Of a DNA stretch of 64,000 bases, positions 37,616-51,755 are shown one piece after another. The DNA lies in NCBI RefSeq assembly GCF_042242105.1, contig NC_092026.1, positions 16,149,691-16,213,690 of the forward strand. The letters run 5' to 3'. How positions within the stretch are numbered: position 1 is the first letter of the stretch; each line of letters starts with the position of its first letter. The position numbers and the translations under genes were made by a program. Below the pieces are notes generated by a model that saw only the letters and a list, made by a program, of their open reading frames with translations, had not been told where the DNA came from and searched no databases. The DNA comes from Pempheris klunzingeri (lineage: Eukaryota > Chordata > Actinopteri > Acropomatiformes > Pempheridae).

Positions 37616-40600
37616 TCATTGCTCAAGAACGACAATATCGGCCACTCCGTGCACTTGTGTGAGCTGTTTACAGTCGAGAGACGCCACCAGCTTCCTGGGT
37701 CCGGGTTGGGTGGGGATGAAGTGCTCTGTCAGTGTCACCGTGGAGTGACCGCCGACGTCACTGAGAGGGGAAAGAGAAGTCGATCGTTAGTCTGGAGAAG
37801 GAAATGTCGTGGGAAGTGTGTGGATGACGGAGATAAGGAGGGAACGGAGAAGGAGGTGTGTCACGTTCTCACCCCACGATCACTTCATGGCCGTTCTGCA
37901 GACCCAGGCCCTCTACTCTGAACACCACTCCCTTCAGCGTGCGCGGCAGAGGGTTGGTGAAGGTGATCTTGGCCGCCATCTCCTTGCCAACCACAGCGTC
38001 TCCCAAAGGCTGCCACAGGGGAATGCAAAAGGACTCAATCTTCCTTTGTTCGAGACTTAATGATGCTGACACACATGCTGATATACAGTAACAGCACAGT
38101 AAAACCTACCGTGATGTTGAGGTCAGGTGTCCGGAGCCTGAAGGTGGTCTGGTTGGCTAACACTTGCTGGGTCTCACTGACTCTTCCGGACAGGGTCAGC
38201 ATCAGAGCGGCCTGATCCACCAGCTGGTTTTGGTACTGTTGGTAGGGCAGTACCCACTCAATGGTCTTTTCTGTGTGGAGAGGTACAAACAACGGGTTGG
38301 ACTCAGTATGCCGCAATTTTACTATGCAGGTTCTATTTTCTTTTAGCATTATTAGCTCATTCGCTTAGAATAAAGACTGGAAAAGGGGGGAAGCTGCTGG
38401 CTTGTTTCTGTCCAACGGTAACATCCTAAAAAAATCTAATAAATCCACCCAACAGCACCTTCAAAGCTCACAATTTAACATGTAATATGTTGTTCCTTAA
38501 ATCCAGTTCAAACCAAAGTGTAAAAAAAGTTGTGTGTTCATGTTTTTACTGTTTGATCTTTGTAAGGACAGGCTAAGCTAAGCTAACTGGCTGCTGGCTG
38601 GTATCTTCATATTTACCATACAGACATAAGAGTCAGTAGATTCACCGTAATGCCACCCTCACTTTGACTCTTTATAGCACAGACTTCTGGGACAGATTTG
38701 GGTTTCAGTGGGATTTAGTTTCACAGTTCCTTATTACTGGAGTTCCCTTGAATGTTCCACTTCATTAAATTGCATCAAAGCAAAACAACTGTTTCAACTT
38801 TTTAAACAAGACACAACTCATTCTTCCCCTTCCACATGAAAAGTTTAGGCAATAAAACAAGCCATTGCCCAATTCAGTATCCTCTTTTTTTTTTTCTCCT
38901 GCTGTCTTTTTTGGCCTGCTGAAGTCCTAATGTCAGCTAACTTTAGATAAACATATTTAACACTCCAGTCCTGTGATTGTTACTTGAGGCCACCGTTGTC
39001 AATGTTGAACAAGATATATAACCTTGTTTTGAACCCGAATTAAAGGATTTTTGGCCACTTGGGGGCAACTGTAACAAATCGCATCACTTAGCTATTATCA
39101 CATTTAAAGTTAATAGCTAAAAGTTGCTTAGTAGATACAGAGCAACATTAACAGTGCCTGATGTAAAAGCCCCAGCTACTTGGTTATTAACTGACTTGAC
39201 TTTGTGTGTTTGGTCCTGAACAGGTATTGTACAGTGGGTGTCAGAGCTTTTTCAATGAAAACAGCAGCCAACAGCCAACAATGTCCATGAGAGCAGAGAA
39301 ACTGAATCAAAACGGTGAAGCTGCAGGCCTTCAAACCAAAACACTGACTAAAGGAGGCTAAAGGTTTTTCTAGAGCTGAGGCCAAATGGAAAGCCAGGTG
39401 ATAATTCTCTGTGAGTTTGTCACAATGAGTGATCTCTTTCACACACATGTGGCCATTTAATCCAGTGTTAGTCCAAACATATTGACTGTAGCAGTTTTAA
39501 AGCTTAGTGGACAACTGACCTTCATTGGCCAAAAGCTCCACAGGTATCTGCTCCTTCTTGATGGTGCCCTTCAGCACGCCGGTGTAGTACATGACGGCCA
39601 CCTGGCTGTGCAGAGTGGTCCGACGAGGCTGCGAGCTCATGTTCTTCACCAGAATGCTGAGCTGGGCGTCAGCACCCATCCTGGGGCCCTCGCCCACCAT
39701 CTTCACCTCCACGTACACATCCTCTGCCATGGGCGTGGAGTAGACATCTGGCTTGCTGCCATAGCGACTGGCAGTCTCCACAGCGATGCGTTCCTCTTCT
39801 GAGCCTGGGAGAGAGGGAGGAGGAGGTAAGTGCACCTCATTCTGTCTGATGTTTCAGGAATTATTGATGGATATTAAAGATATGGCGCAGAAGCCCTCCA
39901 AACTAAGCAAACAGACACGTTTTGACTTCACAAACAGCAGGTGAAGAGTTGAGGGGTCAGATGAGGGGAATCTGTGTACGGTGAAGTGATCTATGCGAGA
40001 AGAATCTATTAAATCATTACATATTAAGATAGTCCCAGGGAGAGTACAAATATTTCTGTCTGGTTCTGGAACATTAATCTGGGGAAGAAATGCTATTGAC
40101 AAAGAACAATAATGCTTGCCGGTACCTTCTTGGTGTTTGTACAGGTGTGTGATGTCTGCCCGCTCGTCAGAGCCCACTGCTTTAGTGCTGATGTAGTGGC
40201 CCACAGCTTTCTTCTCACTGTGGATTTGGCTGAAGGTACCATCCAGGTTCCTCTGCCAGTAGATCTTATCACTGTTGACCTGATACCAACAAGCACGATC
40301 AGCTCAAAATACAGAGAACATCAGATGTTTGCTTCTCATGTTAATTTGTGGGTTTGTGGAGTGGATATGGAAGAAATTCCTCTTTGTTATTCAGCTGTTA
40401 ATAAAGCAGTTGAGTGTTGCTCTTGGTCTAGCCAGAATCAGGGACCCAAGAAAGTGGTCCCTGTTTGGAAATAATGCATGCTGCTGCTGAGAAGCACTAC
40501 ATTTGTATCCATTAGATCTAAAGATTTCATGGTTTATGTCTGGTATATTAATCCAGCTCCAAAGTCCACCTTTATAAATCCTGTTTGCCCAGTTTCACCA

Positions 40601-42286
40601 CCTTCCTCTCACTGTGGTAATGCAAAATAACAAAGATCCTCATTCAAGCAAGCTTGCCAGTTTCTCACCTCAGCGAAGACAAAAGGCGTGTCATGTTTGA
40701 GGTAGACCTGGCCAGAGCGGATGGCATTGACAGAGGCGGGGCCACAGCGGAAGGTGCCCTGACTAGTTTCCTGGGGAGTCGAGTCAACGGCCTGCCAGCC
40801 TCCATGGCCGGGGGGCAGGTCTGGTCTCGCCATCCAGCAGTCATTCCATACGTGGAAGTTCCTAGAGGGGATTGGGATATGTGAATTTGAAGCCCCATTA
40901 ATAGTTTGACATTTTGGCAAGAGAGTTTAGCTTAGCATAAAGACACAATTTCCACAATTTTGCAAGTGTTTACTTTGAAATAAACGTGAGAAGTGCTGAC
41001 ACCTGGATTTTTTTTTTCGTGCTAAGCCAGGCTAGCTGTTTACACCTATTTCCAGTCTCTTGTGCTAAGCTAAGCTGACTGTCCACCTGGCTTAGCTTCA
41101 TATTTAACGGAAAAATACAAACGTGGTATCAATCTTCTCATCTAACTCTAAGCAAGAAAACAAAACAAAAGTATATTTCACAAAAATGTTAAAACTGCTC
41201 CTTAAAGATTAAACATTTCATACTTATACATCTTTGAAGCCTCGTGATTTCATATTTGTTTTACTAAGGTTTTATATGCATGTGTGCAGGTTAGGCAAAA
41301 GTGGTATCAAAGAGATACTGTAATCAAGAATTCAGCTACGTTGCCAGCAAGGGCCTGGTGGACTTTTATTATTTTAAATTTCTTTTTTATTTACTTTGTG
41401 CTTATGAAGGAAAGGTGTAGTGTAGTGACTAGCCAAGAGAAACAAGGAATGTCACTCATCATTCCACAGACATTTTAAGGACGCGGTACTGGCAGAGAGC
41501 AGATAGATACCAGATTAGCCTCTGCAGTCTGAGAGGAGTTTCAAATAATTGAAAGCACGTGACGTCTCTGGGGTTTCAAGTTGGAGGGAACTGCTTTCGG
41601 AGCAGATCTTAATATATGGCGCGTTCCTATGGTATGAATTTAGCAGCAGGCAATTTTACAAGCACGGTGCCCCGGCTATGTAAAGCTACACATCTTACCA
41701 GACAGAGTCACTGTTGAGGTAGTCGATCGGCTCCATAGTCTCATCGAAATACACATCTGTGGTGAGGGATACATCAGTATCATGAGCGGACTGGAAGTTG
41801 GTCACACTGCGAGCGGGTATGCCAAGACAGCGCAGCACTGGAGACAAAGACAAGACAGACAGATGAATTGAAACTTAATTCATGAAGTCATTTAACAGTT
41901 TAATTATGTTCCCAGGTGCTAGGTCTCGAGCATTATGACTGAAGACATGTCTACTAAGGTGGAATTTTCAGGGTCACATGGGACTTTATTATCCCGGCTG
42001 AATGAAAGCAACACATGTGGCTCTATGGGGGACAAAACTAGGAGGTATGACAGGCATGCCAATGCGAGGTATTTAGGGTGTATATGAGCTACGGCTTGCT
42101 ATCAGGGGCAACACTGCAGTATGTGCTACGGTCAGCTAGCTATCATGTGAGGGACCCTGCATGCACTTACAATGAATGAAGTGTTCTGTTACAGAGCAGT
42201 GAGAGCTAATGAAAAAGGCCTGATGGACAAGAAGCCATGATTGTGATCATTTGCTTACTCTTAATCAGTTTGCTCACACGCACACA

Positions 42287-42333
<47 letters not shown>

Positions 42334-45300
42334 AAACACACAAACACACACACACACACAAACACACACGTAGTCTCTTCACATGACTCTAACCAACAGT
42401 GGATATTTCCACCGCCCACTAAGCTTCAACCTGCCCCAATAAACACGCTTTGTTCTCTCCCACGCACTCACCTGCTGTGGTGACCGCAGAGAAGACCCAA
42501 CACTGTCCATATGACACTGGCGTCCCATTGGAGGAGTGGTATTTCCTCAGGATCTCCACGCTGCTGCTCCACGCTGCAGGAGAGACTCCATCAGAATATT
42601 CCCCAGACCAGTTCCCTACCAGAACCCCGAAGTCATCCTGGGCGTTAATCTGAAAACAGGATGGTGACACAGTCAGTTACACGTGACTGCTCTCACTTAA
42701 GATTAAGATTCTAATGTTCACGTCCTCTCCACTGCTCCTGGAAATTTGGGGTTTTTAGAAACATGAGGTTCAATTTATGATTTAAAACACTATTCAAAGA
42801 AAAGAAACAAAATGAACACAAATGCCACTGAACAAATAAAATATGAACACGACTTGGACATGGCTAACCGCACGGAGATAGTAGGATGTTAATATTAATT
42901 TAAACTCACCATGGCAGAAATGACCCTGACCACATTGACGGGGTCCGCTCGACCAGATGCAGGCATGTCACTCTTCTCCAGGATAAACAAACAGGATTCC
43001 AGGATTCCCTCGTGAAACTACAGCGGAAAAAACACAAAATCATCAGCAAAGCTAATAGGCCATTTAAATCAGGATTATTATCGTAACATGTGTTGACACA
43101 CCGTATCTTACTAGTGAAATGCTAATACAAAAACACCTCCAAATAACTGAGATAGATAAGATAAAGAAGCTATGCTGAGTACTAGAGTTGGCCATTATTT
43201 CATTTGTTTTCAGCTAGGTGAAGATTCACAGTCAAGAGATATTTCTGGGGATATTCTATAGTTTGAATAGTGAATTCTATAGTCAACAAATCCCAAGAAA
43301 AGACCAAAACCAACACTGAACTCATCCTCCTAACAAGCATTGCCTGTGTGGTCAAAGTCTGATAAATCACATTCCTCTGTGCCATGCTGTTCCATCGTTA
43401 TCCAAAGATGATAAAAATACATAAATGTTGCACTGTAGTTTATTTGTGTCAGTCCAGAATACACCGTCCTGCTGCTGTGTGAACTATTCACCGCACAAAT
43501 GTGTATCAATCTGCAGCTGAAAATAGTCCCCAACAAATGCACAGTTCACATATGTTAGAGGAACATCTAATAAAAACTACAGTGCCCAGCTGATTTTGGA
43601 AATTTCTTTTCTTTTCTGATTTTGCAAATTTTGAAAATCAAACGTCCATTCTGTTGGTAATAGTTGCTCCCTCAGTGAAAACAAATGGGCTGAGGGCCAC
43701 AGACACTGATGTAACAATCATTTCAAACCAAACCAGTCATATCTTGTCTCGATAGTCTGTACCTGGCCAAAGTTCCATGTGCGTGCACCTATTTGTTTCT
43801 CTGTGCCGTAGTAAAGCCTCCCGATGTCATTCAGCACGTACTCCTTCCTCTCCTCCTCGTCATCCAGGAACACAGTGTCCTCTGGAAAGACATGACAGCA
43901 TAAGATGTGCATACTGTAATTTGGGGTTATCATGCAATAAAGCATTGTCAGTACCTGCAGGGTATACACTCAGGCTTTTATTAGTTTTACATACAACAAT
44001 TATCTCTAAAGTTGATCCTTTTAAACCGACCTTCACAGGAAGTACTATTAGGAGTTACTTTAATAGTAAAGTCTCTAGTCAAAAATTGTGGCTTCCTCCT
44101 TGTCCCTGAAAGTGTCCCTGAATTCAGCCTCATTCAACTCTTCAGTGACAACATCACGAAAGAATGTGATTTTTTTTTTTCACAAATTATGTGAAAGAGC
44201 TCCCAAGGCCAGGAAGTGGTTAAGAAACACAATGACTCCATGGACCTTGCAGTGGGGCCCGCATTCATTTATGGGAAACACTCTGTTTTGAGTGACATCA
44301 GTGCTGCAGACTTGGGCGTGCACTCCTGACATGAGCTCCACAAATCTGTGTCTTTGTTTTTCCACCTCTTTTATCTCTCACTGTTGCCACCGTGATTGCC
44401 GGTGGGCGTTGAAAAGGAATGTAACAAAAAGAGGAAAGAAATGAGAAAGCAGTAAAAGGGAGAGTATTCAATATGGGCATGAGGAAAGGAAGAGGTTCAA
44501 GTCACGAGGGTCGAATGAGAGAGAGAGAGAGAGAGAGAGGGGAAGTTATGCTTGGGAGGGTGAGGGCGGAGGGGGGAGAGGGAGAGGGAGTGTAACAGAG
44601 CATCTTGAGATTTTTCAGGAGAAAGCAGAGGGAGGTGAGGCCGACAGTCTCTGGCAGCTGTGATAATTGTGGGTTTGTCTTTTCTCTGAATACTTGTGCA
44701 GTGTGGGGAGGAACAGACACACACAGGAGGATATGAAACAGAGCACTGGGGCGATGGAGTGAGAATCGGGTCAACAGATAGCAAGAAGGGAGCAAGGCTG
44801 GGTGGGCGAGGCATATAAAGACAGGAAATACACATGGAGGCAGTAAAAGCGAGGGAGAGGACAGGTTGTCACCAGCTGCAGGATTACTGTGAGCTTGCCC
44901 AATGGCGTTTTTATACAGTAATTGCAGGATTTTGACTTTTATGAGCATGACGGAGAGATTGGTCTCGGGAAGAGGAGATTGAAAGTGGGAAGAGAAGATT
45001 GGGCTTGCTGCCAAAAGCAGCAACCCCATAATGAAAGGCAGAGTTTCCTTTTTATCAAATCCAGGTCCACAGTTTTTTTTTTTTGCTGCCTTGCAAACAC
45101 ACTTCTTTTTGTCAAATATCCTGTGTGGATAGCCTGCAGGGCTCAGCAAACTGAAAGGGGCTCAGCAGAATAAAGATTGGACTTGTTTCCTAATGTTTTA
45201 TTACCTGAGGAAGAGAATGATAAGTATGCACCTATTATCTCATTCTATTTCAGTCCTTTTTGAACTGAAACATTCTGGAAATAAAGAAGAGTATTTTCTT

Positions 45301-46794
45301 CTTTATTTCCACAATGTTTGACCAAAAGTTTCAAATTTTCTCATGAGCAAAGATCAAAAAAACAAGCGTGCACAAACATTTCATGAACGAGGCTGCTGAA
45401 GGCCCATTTCATCTTACACATAACCAAGTGTGCCAGAAGTGTTGAATAAAAGCCAACGGAGTTACATAACTCGCATAGCTACACACAGGGTCACGCTGTA
45501 GCTATTTGATGGACAGCAACATCGTGGATCGAGTTGGCCTCTCTCACCCATGTGTAACTTTATATCAGGATTCCTCTCAGAGATTAAATAGCTAAATAGG
45601 CACCTCCTTTGCGTCACTATTTGCTATCAGAATGATTGGGCGATTGGGCTTTCAGACAGTTCTCCCGCATGATGTTTTGAAAGTATTCTACCTCAAACTT
45701 AAGACTTAAGCCAGATCATTAATTCCAGGCATGTTTTGCAACGCTGCCTGTCTTTTCTTCCTTCATTTTTCTCCTCTTATCACTGCAACTTGTCTTCTTT
45801 CCTTCCTCTCTTCCACATTCCTTGACTTCTTCTATGTAAACCCTCTGCCCCGTTAACACCCACTGTCAATCTCACCTTCACACCAAGGGTTGAAGAGCAT
45901 GACGATGTTCTTGCTGGAGTTGTGAATAGTCGCCTCCTCGCCCTTTGTGGAGCTGGTCGTCACTGTGAGCCCGTAGAGGCCAATCACAGCAGTGGCCGGC
46001 GAGTTGACGGACAGCTTGATCTTGTTGCCGTTGTGCTCCACGATCTTGGCCTCCCAGCGTTCATCCTCCAGGTGATCCACCAGTGGGATGATGACATGGG
46101 TGCCTTTGGACACCATGGGCAGGGGACCTACACCACACAGGTTAAATCTAAGCAATGTTGTAACAGAATGATCCAATAAGAAATAATAAGGAAACACTGC
46201 GACAGAATTTACATGAACAAAAAGCCTGACGTATGGGAATGCGTTTCATGATAGATGGTACTGTACATTATGGTCATGATTAAAGAAGCAGTTTGATATT
46301 TTGGGAAAGACGCTCATTTACTTTATTGTGGAGAGTTAAGATACTACTGCTTGTCTGTTACAAATGAAATCAGCAAAATTAGCTTAGCTTGGCATAAAGA
46401 CTGGAAACTGGGGGAAACGGTCTCTGTCAAAAGTTGGAAAAAAATCACCACCTACCAGCACCTCACTAAATAATCATTTCTATCTAATGGTCTGGCCGTT
46501 GCTTCTCATGTAACGGGCTGATGTGCAAGTGACATCAATCCACTCACTGAACTCTGAATATGCTGAAGATGCTGAATATGTGTATTTCCAAACAAGTCAA
46601 AATTAAAGTGAACTGCAAGCCACTGATATGTTGTGAACCTCCACAGCCATCAATGATTAATAGTAAATAGAGCTTAAGAATATTTGACATTAGATTAAAT
46701 ATTTGAAATGAATGACTTTTCAGGGCAGTACAAAAAACACACTTGTGTCATAGTTTGCCTACTTGAATCTTTTCCAAAGAGAGAGAGAGAGTGT

Positions 46795-46835
<41 letters not shown>

Positions 46836-49800
46836 GAAATGTGTGCAATTAGAGTTTGTGTCAAAAGTATCTTTGAATAATATTTTGTTTTATATGTGTG
46901 ACGGAGAATTCTTATGTGAGTGGACTCCATTATTCACGTCACAGTAATTGTTAGTGTGTTCCCACAAAGGATAACACAAGCAAAGCAAACTGCAAACCAC
47001 ATGTGCATCAGAGGCCTTCATCCGGCTGTGCATGGTTTGTCTGAGTAAACAACATTTCAGGGCTGGAAAACCTCCCACACTGCGCTCACACACACACACT
47101 GCATCTCTGCAGAACTCCAAGGTCATTTGTGAATGTTTTCTCTTATGGCAGTTAGCTTGGATGCTTTTAACGCGACTTGACATTTTTGCTGAGGGCCAAA
47201 AAACTACGACGAGCTATACAGACTTTGTACAAACTTTAATTCTAACTGGCTGAATGAGGACTTATTGAATGCATCCCTCTAAGATATTCCCTTTGTGGTA
47301 CCCTGCTGGGCTTTAGCTGCCATTTGCTGAACCGAATATGGAGTTTATCAGGAAACCATTGTTCTCCATTCGACCACAGCCAGGACTTCCTCTCTCACCT
47401 CTGAGGACTCATTCAAAAGGAAATCAATAACGAACACTCTCTTTTCTGCTGGGACGACCTCGCCCTTATTGAAAATTGACTTTGAATCTATTCAGCCTCC
47501 TAGCCGAAGAAAATAACAGCTTAGGAAGCTACAATGACACAGAACTGTGCTGTTAGTGCAAACACTTAAAACCTTTTCACAGCAAATGTGGCCGTGACAG
47601 CAAAGTTAATGAGAGCCTGTCGGCTGAGGATGGCTCAGTTTCTCCTGCCTTCTTCGACCATCTAACTATCTAAACAGCAAATCACTTCTCTGTGGTGATG
47701 TAATGGCCATTTATTCCCAAGTGCGCAGCGGATCGTTGTAGTATGAGGCCTGTAAATACCAGAGCGAGGTGTTCGGTGTCCTGGGGTCTGGAAACTGTTA
47801 ACACTGTGGGGCGGGGGGGGGTGCAGCTATGCTTGAGCTGCTGCTCGATTTAAATGTGCTAGCTATGCATGGCATTTTGACCACATTCCTCACGCTTTGT
47901 TTTGAGTCAGTTCACGCAGGCTTGCAGCAAACACTGGTAAATAAAAGAGCACGCCGCCATTTCTACGCATTTTGATCGATTTATTCAAGAACAGCTGTGT
48001 AACATCCCCTGTGGTTCTGCTAAAGTGGCTCCTAACCTCTGTTAATATGAAGTACCCACACAGTCCCGCCCCGGGCCTTTGTACATTTACCACGCAGATA
48101 GGATTAAACTAAATGCTAATGAGTTGCATTATGGAAATTGTAGGATTGAGTGTTTTTGGAGCTTGACCCATAGTAGGAGCTCAGAATATCTTCTCCTCTG
48201 CTGCTTCCATTTTGTTTATTCTCTTTTAGTCTTTTAGTCTCTTGTGATTCCCCCAAATTTATGAAAGTCCATGCTAAACTGCTAGAGTGCCCCTTTAGGC
48301 TCAGTCATTGTATTTTCTTATTGTTTTGCTTCATTGCTTTGCTTTTCTTATCGTTTCAATTCTGGATTCCTGTTTCCTTGTCAGTGCACTCTTCAGGTTT
48401 ATCAGTGGATGAGACACAGCTCTGGCTTTCTCTCTGAGTGTGCCTGCATGACAGACACTTTCATACCTGTTTTCAGGTCCAGGTGCAGCTTGTCAGCGTC
48501 AGCATTGAACGGCCTGTTGAGCTCCATCTCTATCTGGAAAGTCTGCCCTCTGCGGATGATCAGCTCCTCCCCGTGATACACGTCGGTGTGGTGCTCCTGT
48601 CTGTTCTGGCCCGCCTTGGAGCTCAGCAGGTCCACAGAGTGCACCGACAGCTTTATTTCTGAGAAAAGAATGTTTAGCATAAAATGTAAGAATGTGTCTG
48701 TTTCAATGCTGCTATGGATCTGATCTTTTCTGTAAATGGCAAATTTATTTGTATAGCACCTTTCAGACACAGGGCAATTCAAAGTGCTTTACAGGGACAT
48801 AAAACACAATAAAAATAAGACACAGAAACATTAAATTGCATGCAAATGATAATAAAAGCACAACAAAATAAATAGTTAAAGCTTAAGAGAAGACAATAAA
48901 AGCATGTGTATAAATAGTTACAAACTGAAAGAAGTTATGTAGCTTTATTATTGGAAAGCCACAGTAAACAGTAAAGTTTTAAGACCTGATTTAAATGCGC
49001 TGACAGTTTTAGCAGACTAGTGTAAGCTTGTTCCATAGGTGGGGAGCATAGAAACTAAAAGCTGCATCACCTTGCTTGGTTCTGATTCTGGGAACGCTGA
49101 GTACACCTGCACCAGATGACCTGAGGGGTCTGGATGCCTCAGACCTTATAAGTAAGTCAGTTATGTATTTGGGTCCTAGACTATTTATTGCTTTGTAAGC
49201 AAGTAATATGATGATGATGATATGATGTGTGATGTGCTCTACCTTCTTGGTGTTAGTGAGGACTCTGGCCGCTGCATTCTGGACAAGCTGCAGTTGTCTA
49301 ATTGATTTTTTATTAAGACCCACAAAGACACTATTGCAATAGTCCAGCCTGCTGAAGATAAATGCGTGAATAGGTTTTTCTGTATCTTGTTTAGACAAAC
49401 ATCTTTTAATTCTGGCTGTATTTTTAAGGTGGTAGTGGGTTGATTTTATGATTGTATTTAGGTGGGAATTGAAATTTAGTCCATTATCAAACCCAGATTT
49501 CTGGCTTGGTGAGTGGGCTTTAATTTCATTGAGTCAAGATGAGCGCTGACTTTAAATCTTTGATGTTTGGGGCCAAAAACAATAATTTCAGTTTTATCCG
49601 TGTTTAGCTGTAGGAAATTCTGGCACATCCACTCATTGATGTGTTTGACACATTTGTTTAGCAAATGTAAGGGACTGTAGTCAAGTGGAGACACTCTTAT
49701 GTACAATTGTGTGTCATCTTCGTTATCATTATTTTGCATCAGGAAGGTGTTAAGCTGCAGGAAAACCTTTCCCAGAAAAGGCAAGTTTGATATTGGTCTG

Positions 49801-51755
49801 TAGTTATGTATCAGTGAGGCGTCTAGACGAGGCTTTTTCAAGAGAGGTTTAATAACTGCTATCTTCAGGGCCCGGGGCAAAAGGCGACAGGAGGATCTCA
49901 GCTGGAGTGCAACATATTCAAAGGAGGCACATTTTCCATATGAGAACTGTTTGCATTGGTAAGTATTATTGAATTATCAACACGGCAATGGCAGATATTG
50001 TAGTTGGCACTCCTGACCACAAGGTAGAGCTAGGGTGATTTATGGGGGAGGGAGAGTTTTGCTTGGTGCTGGTGACCAGGTGTGGATGAGGAGTAGCGGT
50101 GGAGGTTAGTCACCATGAGGGAGAGTGCCAGATGGAGTAAAATAAGTTGTCAGTGAGGCCATTTGGGTGGATGCCATCTTGACAGAAAAAGGTTGGACAT
50201 TTCCAGAAGAGGTTAAATTGTCAATAAACGCTACGTTAAGTGCAATACAGGTGGACTGCAGCCATGTGTGGCTTTTTCCATGATATCAACAACTTTAGCA
50301 CCAGGAGGGCAGAAAGTCACCACAGACTTTTTCTTTACATTCCTGATGATAGACTCTCCAATAATGACGTGATGTGGTTGGTGGGGAAGTGGTTGGCAGT
50401 TCCGCCTGAGAAGACTGAATGGATGGGGAAGGATGGTCAGAGGGGGAGGCAGGGGCCCTTTGTGGCACCGCTGTGAAGTGCGGGCACAGCAGAGGGAGGA
50501 GCGCCCAGATACGGGGAGAGGAGGCAGGGTTAGTGAGCTGAGGGACCCGCACAACGACAAGTGAGATGGAGGAGTTGACCAGGACTTTGGGTTTAGCCCC
50601 AAGCCGGACCCACGACTCGTCAGGGACATTGTCCGGAGGAGGAACAGACTCAGCCGCAAGACAGAGATCATTGGCAGCAGTCTCTCGGGCACTGCACAAA
50701 TCGGTTTGTGCTGGTCTGAAGATGATGGTATCCATGAACTTTTCCACCTCCTGGATTCTGTAGTGTGGAGATTCTTCCTTCCAGCTCTGTGATCTTATCC
50801 GCAAGACGGGCACAGCTGACAGGAGCTGGATGGAGAGGTGAGTGGAGCCATGGATTATGACTGGAGTGGCTGGGGAACAGAAGTAAAAAGGAGGCCGGTA
50901 CGAGGGCTAAAATTGCTTAACGTTAAAAACAGGTTAGAGACCAGTTGTGGAGGATAGCGGTTGTTGCTGACCGAGAATGTTATGGCTCAGGCACTTAGAC
51001 GCAGGGGCTCCGGCTTGGAACCCACGGCGGTGATCTGGATTTAGCAAGAATGTCACAGAGAGGACATCAAGTCAGCAAAACTTACCAGCACGGGCCCAAC
51101 AAGTGGACCTGTTGTTGAAATTGGGCTTTGGTTAGTTGCGTCTTGACAGCCGGTATCCTCGTTGGCTAAAAACAAGCCCCTAGCAGCACGTCCACTTGTT
51201 GCAGCACGTTATGCCGATCGAGATGCATAAAATCCGTGCACCCTATGACTAAAATCTTTTACCACGTGAAGAGCCTATATATAAAAAAATCATGGTCTAA
51301 AAGTGTATTAAAAAATATGCCTTTAAACTGGATAAACATATTATGTTGTATATTATATATCCAAAACGCTGACACATATGCAGTGAGTCGATATGTGTGA
51401 GTTGAACTAAACTTTTTTTACAATTGCATGAACACAATTTACCCCAACAGTCATTGACAGTACCTTCCATTTCCTTTGCCTCTCCGTTCTCAGGTTTTGG
51501 CTTGGTGGGCTCCGGGGCCGGGGCCGGGGCCGGGAGTTTGTCCAACTCCACTTTATCTGTAACGTCATAGGTGGTGCTGTTCTGTCGCTTACAGCAGCAC
51601 GGGCACATCTTCCTGAACCAGCGGCGACAGGCTCCCTCCTCCTGTTTCTTCTCCCCCTGTCTCTGAATGCTCAGCTCCACCCGGGTGGGTGGGGCCGCTC
51701 CGGGGAAACGCCCCACCTCCGACGTGTCTCTTACTGTCAACCGCTCACCTGGCAT
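37616..51755 (-). CDS. tgm1: Transglutaminase 1 (membrane-anchored, keratinocyte type)
   Basis: Thirteen coding exons join in phase: 51755-51464, 48658-48467, 46127-45876, 43881-43763, 43017-42910, 42649-42472, 41837-41699, 40861-40669, 40279-40126, 39804-39520, 38270-38110, 38009-37873 and 37760-37616, giving 784 aa (human 817). The enzyme makes calcium-dependent isopeptide cross-links between glutamine and lysine side chains. The N-terminal extension has the cysteine cluster CPCCC (residues 51-55), the likely lipid-anchor site of TGM1. The N-terminal beta-sandwich has VDLLSS and NRQEHHTD, as in TGM1. The core triad is intact: Cys371 in YGQCWVF, His430 in NFHVW and Asp453 in AVDSTPQE, with the spacing I recall for human TGM1. 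Two C-terminal barrels follow. An in-frame ATG four codons upstream (51767) precedes an apparent TCCTAG acceptor at 51757, so I start at 51755. A 5'UTR exon upstream is likely. Confidence 0.96.
38345..38660 (+). mobile_element. MITE-like fish element, copy 2 (tgm1 intron)
   Basis: Contains AAAGACTGGAAAAGGGGG, AACAGCACCTTCAAAGCTCA, GGCTAAGCTAAGCTAAC and TATCTTCATATTTACC in the order seen in the other copies. It lies between the tgm1 exons at 38270 and 39520. Confidence 0.7.
40897..41215 (+). mobile_element. MITE-like fish element, copy 3 (tgm1 intron)
   Basis: The ends are partial inverted repeats: AGTTTGACATTTTGG on the left and AAAAATGTTAAAACTGCTC on the right. The interior holds TTAGCTTAGCATAAAGAC and CTAAGCTAAGCTGAC. 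It lies between tgm1 exons 40861 and 41699 and starts only about 35 bases from an exon. Confidence 0.72.
42274..42369. repeat. (CA)n microsatellite in tgm1 intron
   Basis: About 95 bp of CA repeats interrupted by CAAACA units, ending about 100 bp from the exon whose 3' edge is 42472. Confidence 0.93.
44515..44542. repeat. (GA)n microsatellite
   Basis: A short pure GA array in a purine-rich stretch (about 44510-44600) of the tgm1 intron between 43881 and 45876. Open frames on the other strand here are low complexity. Confidence 0.85.
46281..46500 (+). mobile_element. MITE-like fish element, copy 4 (tgm1 intron)
   Basis: Starts AAGCAGTTTGATATTTTGGG, continues with TTAGCTTAGCTTGGCATAAAGACTGG without its first bases being exact, and has CTACCAGCACCTCACTAAAT. 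These are the same words in the same order as the other copies. Confidence 0.7.
46779..46834. repeat. (GA)n(GT)n compound microsatellite
   Basis: A GAGAGA tract passes into about 35 bp of GT repeats, in the tgm1 intron between 46127 and 48467. Confidence 0.9.
48722..51240 (-). mobile_element. Decayed CR1/L2-type LINE in tgm1 intron 1
   Basis: On the minus strand, 50813-50231 is an ORF1 remnant with an [10 protein letters not shown] motif of the esterase-like ORF1 of fish LINEs. 49880-49476 is a reverse-transcriptase remnant with [18 protein letters not shown] and EDDTQLYI. 49398-49009 is the RT C-terminal segment with [16 protein letters not shown] and FYAPHLWN. The 3' end at about 48735-48790 reads GAAAGGTGCTATACAAATAA on the minus strand. 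The RT lacks most of its palm: the frame jumps from the fingers directly to the DDT motif, so it cannot be active. It is sense with respect to tgm1. The 5' boundary is approximate. Confidence 0.85.

Noticed and set aside
44497-45149. A 215-codon frame on the minus strand
   Set aside because: It runs through purine-rich low-complexity DNA in a tgm1 intron and is rich in Ser, Leu and Pro from the CT-rich strand; no domain is visible.
49009-50813. Several frames of 100-170 codons as host genes
   Set aside because: They contain LINE ORF1 and reverse-transcriptase motifs and are broken by deletions and stops.
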